Positions 13,001 to 28,000 of a DNA stretch of 64,000 nucleotides are shown in pieces; the stretch's first letter is position 1; every line of letters starts with the position of its first letter. The notes below the pieces were generated by a model, which saw only the letters and a list, made by a program, of their open reading frames with translations, did no database searches and was not told the DNA's origin. The DNA comes from Helicoverpa zea (Eukaryota > Arthropoda > Insecta > Lepidoptera > Noctuidae): the NCBI RefSeq assembly GCF_022581195.2, contig NC_061473.1, positions 2,790,001 through 2,854,000 on the forward strand. The letters run 5' to 3'. The translations under genes were made by a program, and so were the position numbers.

Positions 13001-16000
13001 ATAATAGTTATTTAGCACATAAAAACGCACTCTCTGATCTACAAAATAAAGTCGCCAATTACCTGATATTACGCCAGTCTATCAGATCAGGGCGGTTCCT
13101 GTGTATGAGCGCGTTGAAGGCCAGTCCATCTCGCCATGATGACGTGAAGTCTGCTACCCTCACGCCAGGGTACTTGGCAGTGGAGCGCCGAGCCCAGCTC
13201 AGCAGTGCTTCGCGGGCTGTCACGTTCGCTTCCTGACCGATTACGATGTCGGATATCTGGGGAAGAAGAAAAAAACTATAAGTATAATAGAAGAAAAAAA
13301 ACGTAGGATTCAAAACCGCTTTCTATTTTGAAACACACCAAAAATATAAATTGAATAATTAGAAAATCATTGAACTTGGCCAGATTTTTTGTGTTGGTAA
13401 AGGCTAGTTTGATTTGCAACAAGCTTTGTAACTAAGGCACGTTTTTAATTAACAATTTCTGTGTAATTTTATTTCGATTAATTAGAGTTGTAGAAAATAA
13501 TCGTACATTTCGATATCAATAACGGCGCTTTCAGATTTCGGAAACTTATTTACTCCTTTCAACGCAACGCTTTCATTAAAGGTATTAAAAATATATAATT
13601 TGACATATAAAAAGCCCTGATATCTGTCTACAGGAATGTAGGTATAAGTTAAATTATGAAAGACCATAAAACAACAGAAACTATCTACATCGATGATATC
13701 GCGAAAATTTTACAAGACGTGAGAATAAACCCAATTAATCCATTACCAACAATGGCCAGTTCCAACTGAAACATTTCCAATATAATTTCAGTCTTATTAG
13801 AAAGAGATAGAGTCTATAATTGATCGGTAGAATATAGAACTATGATAGAACAGTCGATGTTTCAAGATCATTATCTAGATAAAGATTTAAATATTGTGTT
13901 GTTGTCCATCTTGTAGATTGAAAATAAGTTAGCTTTCATACGAAGTCTGAATAGAGAAATTATATTCAACGTTACATTATCTGTAGCGGAATTTCTCTTC
14001 TCAGTTTTTAATTAAAAGCGACTGCTAAGATCATCAATTGTTAGGAATGACAACCTATCTGTAGGAACTTTCAAACGACACGACGATACATTTCATAAAA
14101 TTGTAGAAGCAAATAAACCAATAGAAGATGATAAAACTGCAATACAATTTTTGCTAAAACAAGTCTTAATTTCTATAGAAGAAGATTGCGTTACATTAGC
14201 TCAAACACCACATGAAAACATTTTAAACAATCCTGCACAAGATCACATTACGGTTACAATGAACAAATTAACACAGAGAACTAAACACCTCTTCGTAAAC
14301 ATGATAATCGCAAAGATATAGAGTTTCAGTGAAAGTTAGACCAGTTCAACGCTCAGTCTGGCTCACATCCAGGCCCAATAATAGACTGGAACTATGAGGA
14401 AATGTGTCTAGCGGTGTATTAGTGTCACTATGTTTATTGATGACTGGACCAGTTAATAACGTACTGAGTAATATGTTTAATGAAGATTTTAAAATTAGAT
14501 GTTTCCTGCAATTTCTAGATAAACCAGTAAAAGGAAGAGAGTCAATCTATCTTGGTGCTAACAATCCCAATAGGTTCAGGTAAACTGTAAATGAAATTAC
14601 GGAAAGAAGTTAAGGATCCCAAGCATATTGCTTTCGTGAAACTCCCCCTTTCAAAATTATTTCATCAATCCGAGTTCTTATTTAACGAAGTGTCTAAAGA
14701 TATCGTCAAACTGAAACACATTTAACAGTAATTTGTTTCAAGTAAAAAACTACAATTTGCACCAGAATTGAGCGGTGAGCCGATTCATAAGTCAGCGTAA
14801 GAAACTTGCGATATAATTTCATTTAGATCAAAAATTGCCGTTATTTAGAAAACTTTATTCAAAGACTAAAACAGAAATACAGAAGGTCTATAAGCTACAA
14901 GCATAGCTGCATTTATACATTCAAAAAGAAAACAAAAGTCAATACAATTCTTAAATTGTTTGTGTTTAAAATAATGTAAGGCACTGAACAAAACATTATT
15001 GAAATATGAAAACTTTTAGAATATTGCAAATTCTGCAATAACTATGATCATGGTTAACTGACTACTAAGCCTTCTGCCAATAAACTTAGAAGTCAATATC
15101 AATACTGCAGGTTCAACGACCCGTTTGACGTCGAAACGATTCGATGACCAACTGAATGCAACTGTGACGGAATGGGACCAAACGGCCTTATTTCAGACAA
15201 TCAGCTATTAATAATGGGAACTAATCGGTAATGCGAAGCGACCATACAATCGTGTTCATTAGGAAGGAGCGGAAAATGTTGCTGAAGAAAGAGTTAGTCA
15301 TTGTAGTTTTGCAAAGGAAAAAACATGCAATGCAACCTTCTTCTTCGAAATTGATGAAGATACTTTGATAGTCAAGAAAGAAATAAAAACAAATAATTAT
15401 GATGCTGACGAGTGTAAAAAGCAGGAATCTCATGCATAAATCGGCACTAATATAAGATTAAAAATTCAATATCATGCACGTCATTTTATACCGTAAGACA
15501 ATGGATGCCATAAACCCATTCCAATAGTTCAAACATCAAACAACGAATAGAAGCAACAAACATGGGAATAAAAAATATTGTTTTTGTAAACGTAGCTGTG
15601 AATAAAAGAAAACTTTTTTGTGTACGTGACAAAATTCGCGACGGTCACCATTGTGTGGCTGTGAATGGGAGTCCATGAGCATTTAAATTCACGATCTATC
15701 ATAACAACAATAATATCGGTTTGTTGTGAAAATATGGCCAATAGGGCTGTTGAAACTAAAACAGATGATGTTTATCTAAGGAATAATGAAGAGAATACCA
15801 ACGACTCTACGCATGGTGACTGCCGACATTTTATGAGATTACTAAATATACATGTCGCAAAACATGATTGCCATAGCAAATTGAAAGCACCATTTTAGTA
15901 GAATTTCAGACAGCATTCCAAAAAAGGCAATTGACATTTTCACTAATAACCATATAAGGTTTAATTAGAGATTTAAGTCTAGCCAGGTAAATAACTATGA

Positions 16001-19000
16001 TTGGCGTTTTCCTAGAACCTAGGAATTTGTAGGAGTTGATAACCATATAAAAACAAGTAACATGCCAGCAGTTGGTTTGTGCATTCACAGTGCCAATTAT
16101 GTGTGAAGACAAGATGTTAATTTATTTCTTCCTCACAAAAAATGTTGCGACGCCTATTGCGTGAGAATAGTAAATAAGTGATGGACACATTGAGATTTCT
16201 TTACGTGATGCTATGATCAAAGCAAACAGTATGAAGATACAACACAGTAGCTTAATTTGGATATCGAACATTTTATAAAAAAAATAATATTTAGTTTAGT
16301 TTAGAGACTTGGATTGATTCTTTCAATCTATGAATCTTCTAACGACTGCAGTCTTAAGTCGATCAAATGCCACTAATATTGCAAGTAATGATGGCAAGTC
16401 AGGTTCCCATGAACGAAATGAGATGCCAGCACCGCCTCATGACCTTGTGCATCATATTGAACGTGATGGAACAAGTTTTATACATTAACCTGACCTTGCG
16501 TGACATGCTCCATATTTCGTACCACATGGAGAGAATAATTATACTCCAAGAATGTTTAATAAGAAATATTGGAACAAGTATAATTTTTACCAAGTAATTT
16601 GATGAGTCTGTGATATCTTAGGTTTATTTCTTTGCTTCAAATAACTGCTCGGGCGTAGTTAGTAACTGAGGTAGTTTGAACTCGACAACCTCAAGGGAAA
16701 CTTTGAATTTATAGGAAGATGGTATCGAAGGGTGAGATAAGAACTTTGATAGTAATTAAGGGTCACGTTAAGTTAGTGAGGGACTTGACGGTGTTGAAAA
16801 TATTGTTAACAGTAGAGGTGAAAGAATTAGTGATTCAAAACCAATGCATATAAAATGCATCAATGTAAAACAAGTAGCAAAGTAAAAATTAGTAAAGTCA
16901 AGAAAGTACAATCAACGTGTTCATTGGCTTGGCCCACGGGAATCAGTCCATGAAAGCACAGCTATGCATGTTGGTACAACTTTCGCTCATGCTAATCGTA
17001 CGTGTAAACACTGTACTAGAGATATTGATTGGAATAATCCAACCTAATTAGAATTTTACAATCTAATTAATGCTCTAGGCAAGGTAAATAAGGATCAAAG
17101 TAAAATTAGCAAAATCCAGAATGACATAGCTGCAAATCGTTAATAAGTAAAAGAAACAAAAATTCGTAACTCATTGCTCTCTCAAGATCAATGTAATGCT
17201 TAAGTTACATAAACAACGGTAACCAAAATTGTATCTTTATCTACCTCTCTCAATTGCCAAACGATTTCTAACTTTATTGCTCTCAAATTAAGGACTGGTA
17301 TAAAACCGTTGGATTGTACGGTTAAGTTTGTAAGGCGTGGGCGGTTGGCCGAGGCTGTGGAATCCATGATGTCATACAGACGGTGTCAGGGTCTTTACTT
17401 AGTGTACACTTATTTTAATAGCTAGTCGTATACTTAATGGATTTGTGTTTAAGTCGGAAGCATTTAAGTGTGATTAAATTCAATTCTAAAAGGTGTAAGA
17501 TTTATTCCAATGATGACAGAAAAAGAAACTGTATTTCATGTTGTGTCAGGAGAAAGCAGTATCAATAAAACAAGTCTATAAACAGGAGGCCTAGAACAAG
17601 TCTTTTTCTGACTCCAAAAAGTGCTGAGGAAGATAGTCAAAGCCGTTGCAAAATCTACTACTTAACTGTTACTATCAAGTCTTGAATGTAGAACATCGAA
17701 CTACACAAAGCATCTTATAAGATAGGTCCATGATAGAAATGGTAAAAATAACATCAGTAACCAAAACAAAGTAGTCATTCCAAAAATTGGAGAAATAAAA
17801 ATGGTCCATATCTACATAGAAGGAACAGTTAAAATAAGTAGCATCTACGAAATACAAAATGTTTCAACTCTCCCAAATTAAAATGAAAATCAATTCAACC
17901 GTCCCACTTTCCAGCTACGTACTCGAACATATCATCATCGCAAATTGATTCCACAGCTTTTACTATAAAATTCAATAACGCGGCATAATGTACGTAAGTT
18001 ATGTAAATGGCTTGTAAGATCTTGCAAAGCTGTTTACACGTATGATTACTTACAATAAGTGAGAGTTTATTTATCGACTCTTTACGGTGTATTTTATGTG
18101 GGGTTGTTTTGTTTCAACTGTAGCCTTTGCTTCTTTGGGAAGACGGATGATTTAAAACTTGTCTGTGGATGATATGATTGGTTCTGATGGGGTGATTTCC
18201 TTAATGACATTAACATTATAAGTAAGGAGTGCATCATATCATTCATTGGGACTTCAATAAATTTGAGTTTCCTAGCTACCAATGAGGTTATTAGCACTGT
18301 CTAAGCAACAATAAAAATTATAGCAAGATGTATTCCAATAAATCACAGTGATGAGTAACCTCAAGTTCGAAGGAATACCATCCTTTGTTCTGAATTTAGC
18401 AGTCATGTTACTTCTGATGGTATCAGTATTCAAAACGTAGTGTTGGAGAAACGATGATTTCATGGTCGAAAAAAGTGGTGAAGATGACCTAAGCGAAACG
18501 AGAATCGAGAAACGTGAAAAAAACTAAGGATTCGCGTGGAATATTTAGTACGACATCCTTGATTCTGCATTAGTTTATTTGGGATATAAAGATTTACAAG
18601 TTTTGTTATTTCATACTATTGCAAGTAGAATAGGGTCATATGAATCAAAAGCTTTACTTGACTCGTTAAATACTTGGCATTTAATAACTGACAATCAAAT
18701 TTTAACAGCAATACCAATAGAATTATAATTTGCAAAAAATATTGTAACTTTAGCGTGTTTTGCGTTTCCTACTTCTTAGAAGTAAATAACGTTATTTATT
18801 ATATCAATCAAATTCAATGTTTTAAAATCTAAATCAATTTATTTGTCAATGTTAAGGAGGATCAATTTCCTGTCTACACTAAAAATATCAGGATTTAAAA
18901 CTTCATTAATTGGTCTGCAGGATACATTAAATAATTTAGATCAATTTACTGTATCAATTTAAAGAACAGTTACCTTTTTTTTCAATTACCTAATCAGCTT

Positions 19001-22000
19001 TACGTGGATGACAATTTATTCAACCATTAATTAAAAGCTTTCAAAAACATTAATGTTGTATCTAATTTAACTATCGCTATAACATCGATTAACAACTCTC
19101 TCGATAGAATCATGATCCGTACATCAATTAATTCGTGTAAAACAAGTACCGTGAGTATCAGCTACAATATTAATGATATTCGTAATTAGAGCTGTATCTT
19201 AATCCATATCGATGACTGTAACGGCCATTCCCTATATTTTATCTATCGATTACCAGTGATAGGAATTTGACATTATTTGTACGGGGCAAATATCAAAAGC
19301 CCTATCTCTAGTAAGCTAATCAATCGATAGATAGAATATTGGGAACGGACGTAAGTGTATCAAGAGCAGCCTCTATTGGACGTCTAAACTTAATGAAACT
19401 GTACGGTCACGGTCTATGAAATAACCAAGATACATTTGCGGCTCCCGAAATATCTTTCTTAGATATTTCTGAAGAAAAAACTCGGAAAGTAGTAGTGAAT
19501 GTGACGGTAAAGTTAACTTTGTCAGCGGTCTGCGGTTTGCTTACAAAAATGAATAGCGCAAATGGTCTTTCTGTGAATTATGGGAAGGAGTTTTTATTTT
19601 ATGATTTACTGATAGTAGAAGAATTTAGAATAGTGTTTAACTGTTTAACGTTAACATTTTTTGCTTTAAACTAAAGCATCTTCAACAAAGATATGAAAAT
19701 CGTTCAGACTGTTTCGCTTGTTTTTACAAAACTAGTGTGATTGTGATCTTCATTCAAAACCAAAATTTATCACGACGCAAAGTTATTTGCAAAAATACGC
19801 AAATATTTACATCCTCAAAATTTTGGTCTTCCGCCCGCCAAAATATATTTAACCAGAACCAAAATCGCTTTGGAAGTTTTGCCTCTTTCTTGAAACCGAG
19901 GTCTATTTATTTCCACATTTTAAATTCATGACACAAAAACGTCTGGTCGAATTTCTGAGAACAGAATTATCGCAATACAACGTACCAAAAAAGGTTGGTC
20001 GCCCAGAAATCCTATCACACTATTTAGAACGGTATTTGGGGCTTTAGTGCCTCCAATCTCGTCGGTAAAATATCATCAGCTATTTCAATTTGTTCTGAAG
20101 ATTTTCTTGCTATGATTAAGTCGGTTAAAGATCGCTTTGAACTGTACAATTTTTGGTACAAAATATTAATTTCAATCTTCAACTATAAAATCTATATACA
20201 CCAAAACATCGCACTCTCTTCATTGTGTCAACTTAAAATTTCTTATCAAAGACATGTGCGAAAACTTCACTCAAATTGTTCAAACTGTTACAAACATACT
20301 TTTTATTTCCCACGTCCGATAAAATCTCAACCTCAACCAGACCACCAAAATATGAAGACAAAGAAAGTGAATGCAACCAACAGATATGCAGACTCGTCAA
20401 ATTTATATTTGGGTATGATTGATCCGATCGAATTTATTTCGGTTCAGCATTGAACTTCAACTCAAGTATTGAGGGCAACGAACCTATTGAATTGTTTTCA
20501 TCCATCAATTACGCTATGGGCAGCATTGAATAAAGGTTTCAATAGATGCAGAACTAATTTTAGTGTATTTTTTATAAGAGTAACTGTCAATATTGGAAGA
20601 CGTAAGTAAACGATACCGCTAAAACAGTTAAATGTAAATTGGAACACTTACAACTTGGAATAGGTTGACTGTCGTGCCTCAGACATGTATGCTAGCTTAG
20701 ACTGAGAAGCAATTAACGCAAGCCTGACTTAAATTACTCAATGTTCCCGTAGGTGAGAAATTGATTGGCAAGTGGTAGAACAGGCTGTCTTTCTCGTATG
20801 CACTTTAGCAATATGTAGTAACTGTTCCACCTACGCAAGTACCAGGAGTGCATAATCAACAAGATGTCAGAGCTAACCAGTATAGGGGACTTCGTGACAC
20901 GCGCTAAGAGCTTGTCTAGACGAAGGCGTTGAGTTAATCAACTTATCGGGAAGAGATACACTTGATGAAACGTGTGAACAATTTAGATTGGGAATTAATT
21001 AAATGCAAAATACTGTTATTGCACTGGTTTTATCAGAAAAGCTAGGAAAATACATCCTAGTTACATGTGTATAAGGTAAAGATTACAGGATTCTTTAGGT
21101 TACATATCGTTTCCTAAGAAGCTCAATTCAACATAGGCTTTTGCCTCAGGTTGCCTTACCCTCGATATACTGTTATCCAGCAGTGAATAATTAATCCACT
21201 GAATGCCTGATTTGATTTTCCTCATCAAGCATAAAAGGAAATATTAACCACATCTGAATCTAGACCACCCTTTTTCGTAAAGTAAAGCAATTTATTAGAA
21301 CCAGTTAGGTGACAGGTTTAAGTAAATAATAGACTTCAGATACACCTCTAACATCGTTAAGACATGACGAACAAACAAACTTTCTTAAGAACGCTACAAT
21401 TCCGTTAGTACCAGGGCACCATAATCAACTAGGCTGCTCCAAATAAATATCAGTGGCGTGGATTTGGTTCGTGAGGCGCGCTCGTGATCGACCGATAAGT
21501 ATCTGCCCACGAATAGAACGTCACTACTACAGAGGAAATACTTAGTAGCGGGAGTGACATGCGAACTGAAAGTTAATAGAAATTATAATATCAAACACGA
21601 AAACGATCCATCTAAAATAATGAAGGAGTAAGGTCCCGTTCACATGGGTATCCATTTTCAAAAGAAGAAGTAAACAAAACAGAATGAACCTCTGTTAGGT
21701 TATGAGAAACTGTTATGTCCAGAATTTGATATATCCCTCAAGGTATCCCTCCCGTTATTTTGCAATTACAATAAAGCTATGTTGCATTTCGTATCTGACA
21801 GTTTTAACTGCCTTAGCCAGTTCATTATCCTTGATGAAATTACCATAATTATGTTTGTCCATACCTTCATTAATCTTTGACATTAGTGTCACTTGAGTTA
21901 CTATATCAAGTACGTCTAAGTACTTCGAACTGCAACTAAAAATTACCATCCACGCAAAATGTGGCAATATCCTTTGGGGCCAAGGTTTGCCTAGACTCAA

Positions 22001-25000
22001 AAACTTCTAGGCGTGCCAAACGTGACCGTTTTAGATAAGTTCACACTGACCTCTGTTTGTACTTTAAATGTACCGACAGTTACTATAAATTGTTTAAAGG
22101 GTAATAAAATGCTTTATAGAAATAATGTAGAGACTTAAAGTTGGCTTGATGACCTTACTGAAGATGAATTGTTAACAATGGAAACTGAGAGATTGATTTT
22201 AAAGTAGAAGGATGAAAGTAAAACTTTCATAACTTGCTCTTGTGCCATGGTAACATCAGCAAATAAACATTTCAAATAATCCTTAAGAAAATTTTCAGAC
22301 TCCAAAAAATTAACATTCAAATCAAGGTGCTCTCTTTTCCCCTAAACTAGAAATTAAGAATCCTAAAGAACCCAAACAGTATTGTATCAAAGATCTAATG
22401 GTTTTCCTTCTTCACACGCCACTTATGGTAATGGGTTTACAGACCATAAACTGTTGTACACACAGCCTAACGATGCGAAAATAGTCGACTAGGCATCAGG
22501 TACAAAGGATTGTTCTGCTTTTAATTAAAGTTCAGAATAAATTAGAATATTAATTGAAGTTTGATGGTGAAGATGAAGATAATTAAACCATTTCACGCAT
22601 TAACTAAACAGATCACAAAAATCAAACACAAAATATAGAAAATATTGCAATTGACTCAAAATCATTGCAGCCATAAAACATTGACGATACAAAAGAAATA
22701 TAACCGAAAACAATCTTCATCAAAATAATAAACGACAGAACATTTGAAATCGCACCTAAAACAATTGACCAATTACTTGACACGTCTGTGAAAGACCGTC
22801 CCCGGCAGACGGCTGATTGTCGGCCGATATACTGGGAACCCTCCATTGTACCGGCTGAAGAATCGGCCGATTGTTAGCCTTATCTAAGTGCGTGTATTAA
22901 ATGCTGTGAGCTGCAGTTTAAGTTTTAAATGATGGTTTGGTTACATCTTGATGAAAGGTATGTTATAGGTAGGCTTTCGCATTTCTATTGTGCCGTAATT
23001 TTCTGTACGTGACATATTCTGGAGATAAAATTATAAATCTGAGCATATGGAAAGTTATTTAAATCTTGCAGGATTTGAACATGGCAAAAAGTTACTGCAA
23101 GTGATAAAATAAAACATTGATCAAAACATGGCGATTAACCTTGCGATAGAAAAACTAAAGGATATCTGAATTCAAAACAACAAAAACTATGCATTAATTA
23201 CCTAGCGGCAAACCATTTAAGTCAGAATCAAGTTATTGACGACTGTATAAACAATATTGAGATCAGTCCATAAAATGGCACATAAAACAAAACACTACAT
23301 ATAATCGACAGTACTGACGGCTGAGATCATATCTAAGTTGACATCATACCCATATATGGAAAACAGTACAATCGTATGAACAAAAACTTAAAAGAAATAC
23401 ATGTAGGAGTTAACATATTAATAGCTATGATAAATGGATATGAAGATTTTGCTGTAAAAACAATGGTAGGTTTAATTGTAAGGTATGAAGATTCAATCTG
23501 GGAAATGAATGTCTCTCGTGCACATTCAAGATAATAAAGAGATTTAGTATCCAATTTGAAGCTTGGAACTTGAGAATATTTTCCGCTCGCGGCTATTCAC
23601 ACGCAATAAAAAAATCTTCAGTGTTGTGGAAACTGAAGAAATAGTATGTCTTTTAAATTAATTTGCAGCCGATCAGCACACAGGTGATAGTATAAACTTT
23701 GTAGTAAAAAGTATTGCAGTCTTTAAAGTTATTGTTATGTCCATTAATTTGGACAAGAACGGGTTCTGTTGCAGCTGCTTGCATTCATCAATTGCTTCCA
23801 GAAACCTGTTAATTTTCACATCTTTCTTGTAATTGCCATTTTTATATGAAGCCTTTATTTGGAACTATAATAAGAACTGCATAGTTCATACAGTACAAAT
23901 ATTCAATATTCACTTGGATTCTGTCCAAACGAAATGGGGATTTTGACCTATTTACATTCAAATAGCAAAATTATTATGCAAAACCTCACGTTCATAACAA
24001 TTCAAATATAACATATAAAGAAAACATTTATTTGATTTAAAATGATGAAAAATTTGGATCGCCAAATATGACAATAAATTGGAATCATAAAACTTGTTCG
24101 AACGACAAAGACATTCTAAAATACAGTTAGCATGAGATCATATGGACCTGAATCTCACCAGACAATACTATATAAGGATTTCAAGTCAACAGCATTAACT
24201 GTTCATATGCTCACATGTCGAGATTTACTCTCTGAAGATTAACAGGCTCTTGAAGACCTTTGAAATGAGGATAAAGATACAACTAAAGAAGAATAAAATA
24301 ACTGCAGCGGATATAGGTTGTTAAGTGCAACGTAGTCCATCAAAGACATATGGAGGTCATATTTAATGGATCTGCATAAATGCTCTTTTTTACCTATAAA
24401 GCATAATTTGAATAGCATGTTTTTATAGATCATCAATATTGAGAGCACTAATTAGAATTTATTTTTCAATATGCTTAATAAAATTGAAATTCAATTGCCA
24501 ACTATGAATTGAGGGAACGTTGCATCTGACCACAATATTTTTAAAGTAGAACACAGCAAAATAAGAGATCATATACTTCCAAGTTATGTAAATATTATCA
24601 TTATAACAGTAGTGAACTTAATTGAGATCTCAAAAATTCAGAAAGTTTTTATCTTAATCATTATACATTCATAGATTTACTGCTTTAAACTCAAAACTGT
24701 TCTATTTAATTAAATAAAATACTAGAACTACCTAATCTAAATCCTACGAATAATAATAAAAACAAGTTATGTGACAATATAAATAAAGTTACTGAGATCA
24801 TTAACGAGATTAAAACGGAAAACAAAATTAACGGTGCACCAATAAATATAACTAGTGATGTCATGGCAACGGAAATTGTACTAGCTAGGCTAGAATTTGC
24901 ATATTTTGCGAATATTTCAAACAGTATAAAACTAAGGTAGTAAGAAATTTTCAAAGTAGTACTGCTAACAACATGTCAAGAATAAATAAAATACATTGAT

Positions 25001-28000
25001 AGATAGTTTAGGAACAGGACAGCCAAATCTTACTTAGGAGACATTTATAAACAGAACGATTTAGTTCGATTTGAACTATTATTTCTTCTACATCTCTTTT
25101 GTGTCAATGAATTTGTTCAACTGCAATAAAATTTACATAAATACCTATATCACTCTTATTCAAAGCAAGACAACCATATTCTTAGATCTTTTTAAAAGTT
25201 ACTAAATATTAATTGCCTTCCTTAACGCCAGCATTAGCTATAACCTTCTTATCATTATCAAATCAAGTATCACCTGCACTTCTGTTCACACATTTCACAA
25301 GTACTTCATATGACTCAAACGACATGATAGCTGCAATTTCTCAGAACCTGCAAACTGGTAGCATTTAATCGCTACTCCAAGATATAAAGTCGCAAAAATG
25401 TGGCGAACGTGCAGAATGCTTTGATCAAAGATTAGGTTTTTGAGCACAGTTACAGACTACTGTTGGTCTTGTTAAAATGTTTTGACGGAGCAATGATATA
25501 GTTAACGTGGGAATTGTAGACATAGCCAAGATATTATAGATGTCGGGTAAAATTATTTTGAACTTTGAAGTATGTATAGTGACTGTACTTCTATATCAAG
25601 GAGTTCTATATCGCATTCTCTCTTATATGAAGGAGAAAAGCTCCTACTCTGGAAAAAAGCCACTTCCGAGAGACACCAAGAACTATTTCCTTAACCTCTA
25701 CCTCAACCACGTCAGTCATAGTACCCCTAACTTAAATTGCATCTGTAAACCATAGAATACTCTCTTCATATAACCACAAAATTAATCACAAACAAGTCCA
25801 AACATCTAAATTTAAATCCGCATTCACACGGCTATAGTGTCGCATATTTATCGCGTTCTCACTTTCCCAATTAGTGTGAGGCAGCCCTTTGCTTTCTAGC
25901 GGCGCCGGCGCAGCGGGGTTATTAGCGCGGAACCACCACTTTCGATGTTACGTGTTACTCTGTCCTAGGATTAGGTTCAGATTACCCATGTTATATGAAA
26001 CGTGGGTTTTACGACTGGACGTATGTATGGAAAGTTGCTGTCGTCATATTTGGTTATGTTACTCGAAAGGAGCTTAAACAGCTCCTCTAATGATTTCATT
26101 ACTCTTGGATTATGTTCAGTGCAGCATTGAGCACATAAAAGTATTTACCAAATAAAGGAACAGTCCAGGAGCTTATTGGTAAAGGTATAGAAAGACTTAA
26201 GAAGTCCACTAAACAACGAAGAACAAAGTTAAGTATAATTAGACCTCCCATCATCAAATTCCATAAAACACACAGCGACAGAATGTCATCGTCCACCGCA
26301 CCCCTCTAACTTGAAGCCCGTCCATACGGCACGCCGTCAAGTTCACGTTAACGCTTCGCCGCGCATGCGCGTGTCATGTGCGCGGGCGCAGCGCACCTGT
26401 ACGTGCTTCCTGTCCGCCATCTTGCGCCGGTTATATGCCGCGAACCCTAGTGTTGAATGTCCGCGAAATAAAATTGCTAGAAGTTTAGCATCATCCAAAG
26501 AGATTTTATTGGTTATATGCCTATATGTCTTATTTTAGCTTGAGAGCAATTATCAGGAAGGTATCTTAGATGCTACGTGATGATACTGGAAGGCTTATAC
26601 AGGAGCATATTTTGGTATTTATTATTACGGTTAGCTTCCGGATACTTCGTCATATATTCACAGTCTGTTGTTCGTTAGGAATAGGGGGGCCTATGGAAAT
26701 CCCTATGGAAATGCTGGCCTGATATTTCTCGCCTATTGATGGGGGACAGGCTTTAATTTTACGAAGCCTTATAACGACGATCTCGAATACTCGCTTTTGA
26801 CATCTACACAGCTGTTTTGAGGTTTCTTCAACTATGTTTTATGTATCTTTCAATATAGGACTTTGTAGGAACGAATATGTATCTGAAATCCACGACTAAA
26901 TTCATACGTCATGTTGTTAGGCGGCATCTCATACTTCGTGTAATGCTTGTATTATATAGCCAACTTCTGCATTTCGATACAAAGTTAACACTATGCAACT
27001 TATAACAGAGTTTACTTTACAATTAACAAAATTAGAAAAATATTCGGCCAAACGCCCGCATAACGTCAAAGACCTGAAAGTCACAGTAGGCAGAATTAAT
27101 ATTATATAACCCGTACGTTATGGTCGAGATACGGCGAGCGAGCAAGTCACCGTTAACCCTGCAGCTACCGTTTACGACACGGGTTAATATACAGTTCAAG
27201 AAATACCACAATTAATTGTAAAGTTTAAGACTGGGCAGCCATCTTGGATTTTTTGCGAACCGCCGTGTGTGGCAGAACTGGCGATTGGAATTTAATCGCG
27301 TGTTTTTTAAAGTAGGAATTACGGCAAAATATTTTTAACATGAATTGGGTATTACGAACATAACAATACATATTATAAACAAAACCGATTTCCTTACAGT
27401 CTAGTTTTCATATAAACATCGATGCATCAAGCATACCGGATTTCTAAATGATCAACAAGACCCTTGGCATCCAACTGTACATCTTCGATGAATACTTAAT
27501 TTCTACCCTTAATATCAGTTTTAACCCTATCCAGGCTATTCTGAACTCACAAAGACGGATGTTACTTCCATCCAAAAACCAGTAAAGTAATAAAAATCCT
27601 CATTGTTACTCAAACCCTATGCTACATCGTTTCGACAGCACGGTCAGCGAGGCGTAACCGCGTGCGGTGCGCCCGCGCCGTTCGTCGCGAAACTATGACT
27701 AATCTTAGAAATCTCTGCAGCAGACGACTCACGCTTCTGTGATTAGTATATTCATTGGTTATTAGCTGGACTGAGCTATTAGCTGATCATTGGCTGGACA
27801 TTGCTGGACAATTACAATATCATCATCTTCTTAAGAGCCTTTTCTCAACTATGTTGGGGTCGGCTTGAAGTGTAAACTCGATGCAGCTGAGTGCCAGTGT
27901 TCTACAAGGAGCGACTGTTATACAAATATTTTGGTTAAATTAACTTCAGTACTTAGAAACCCAAAATAATACGGCTTCAGGAACTATTTAAGAGTGTCTA

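Noticed and set aside
24706..24954. Hydrophobic 82-residue minus-strand frame, membrane-protein-like
   Set aside because: Shadow of the plus-strand decayed frame 24710-24940, which has more protein-like composition.
27233..27250. Second TISU-like start (CAAGATGGCTGC) on the minus strand
   Set aside because: The frame stops after five codons and no donor precedes the stop.
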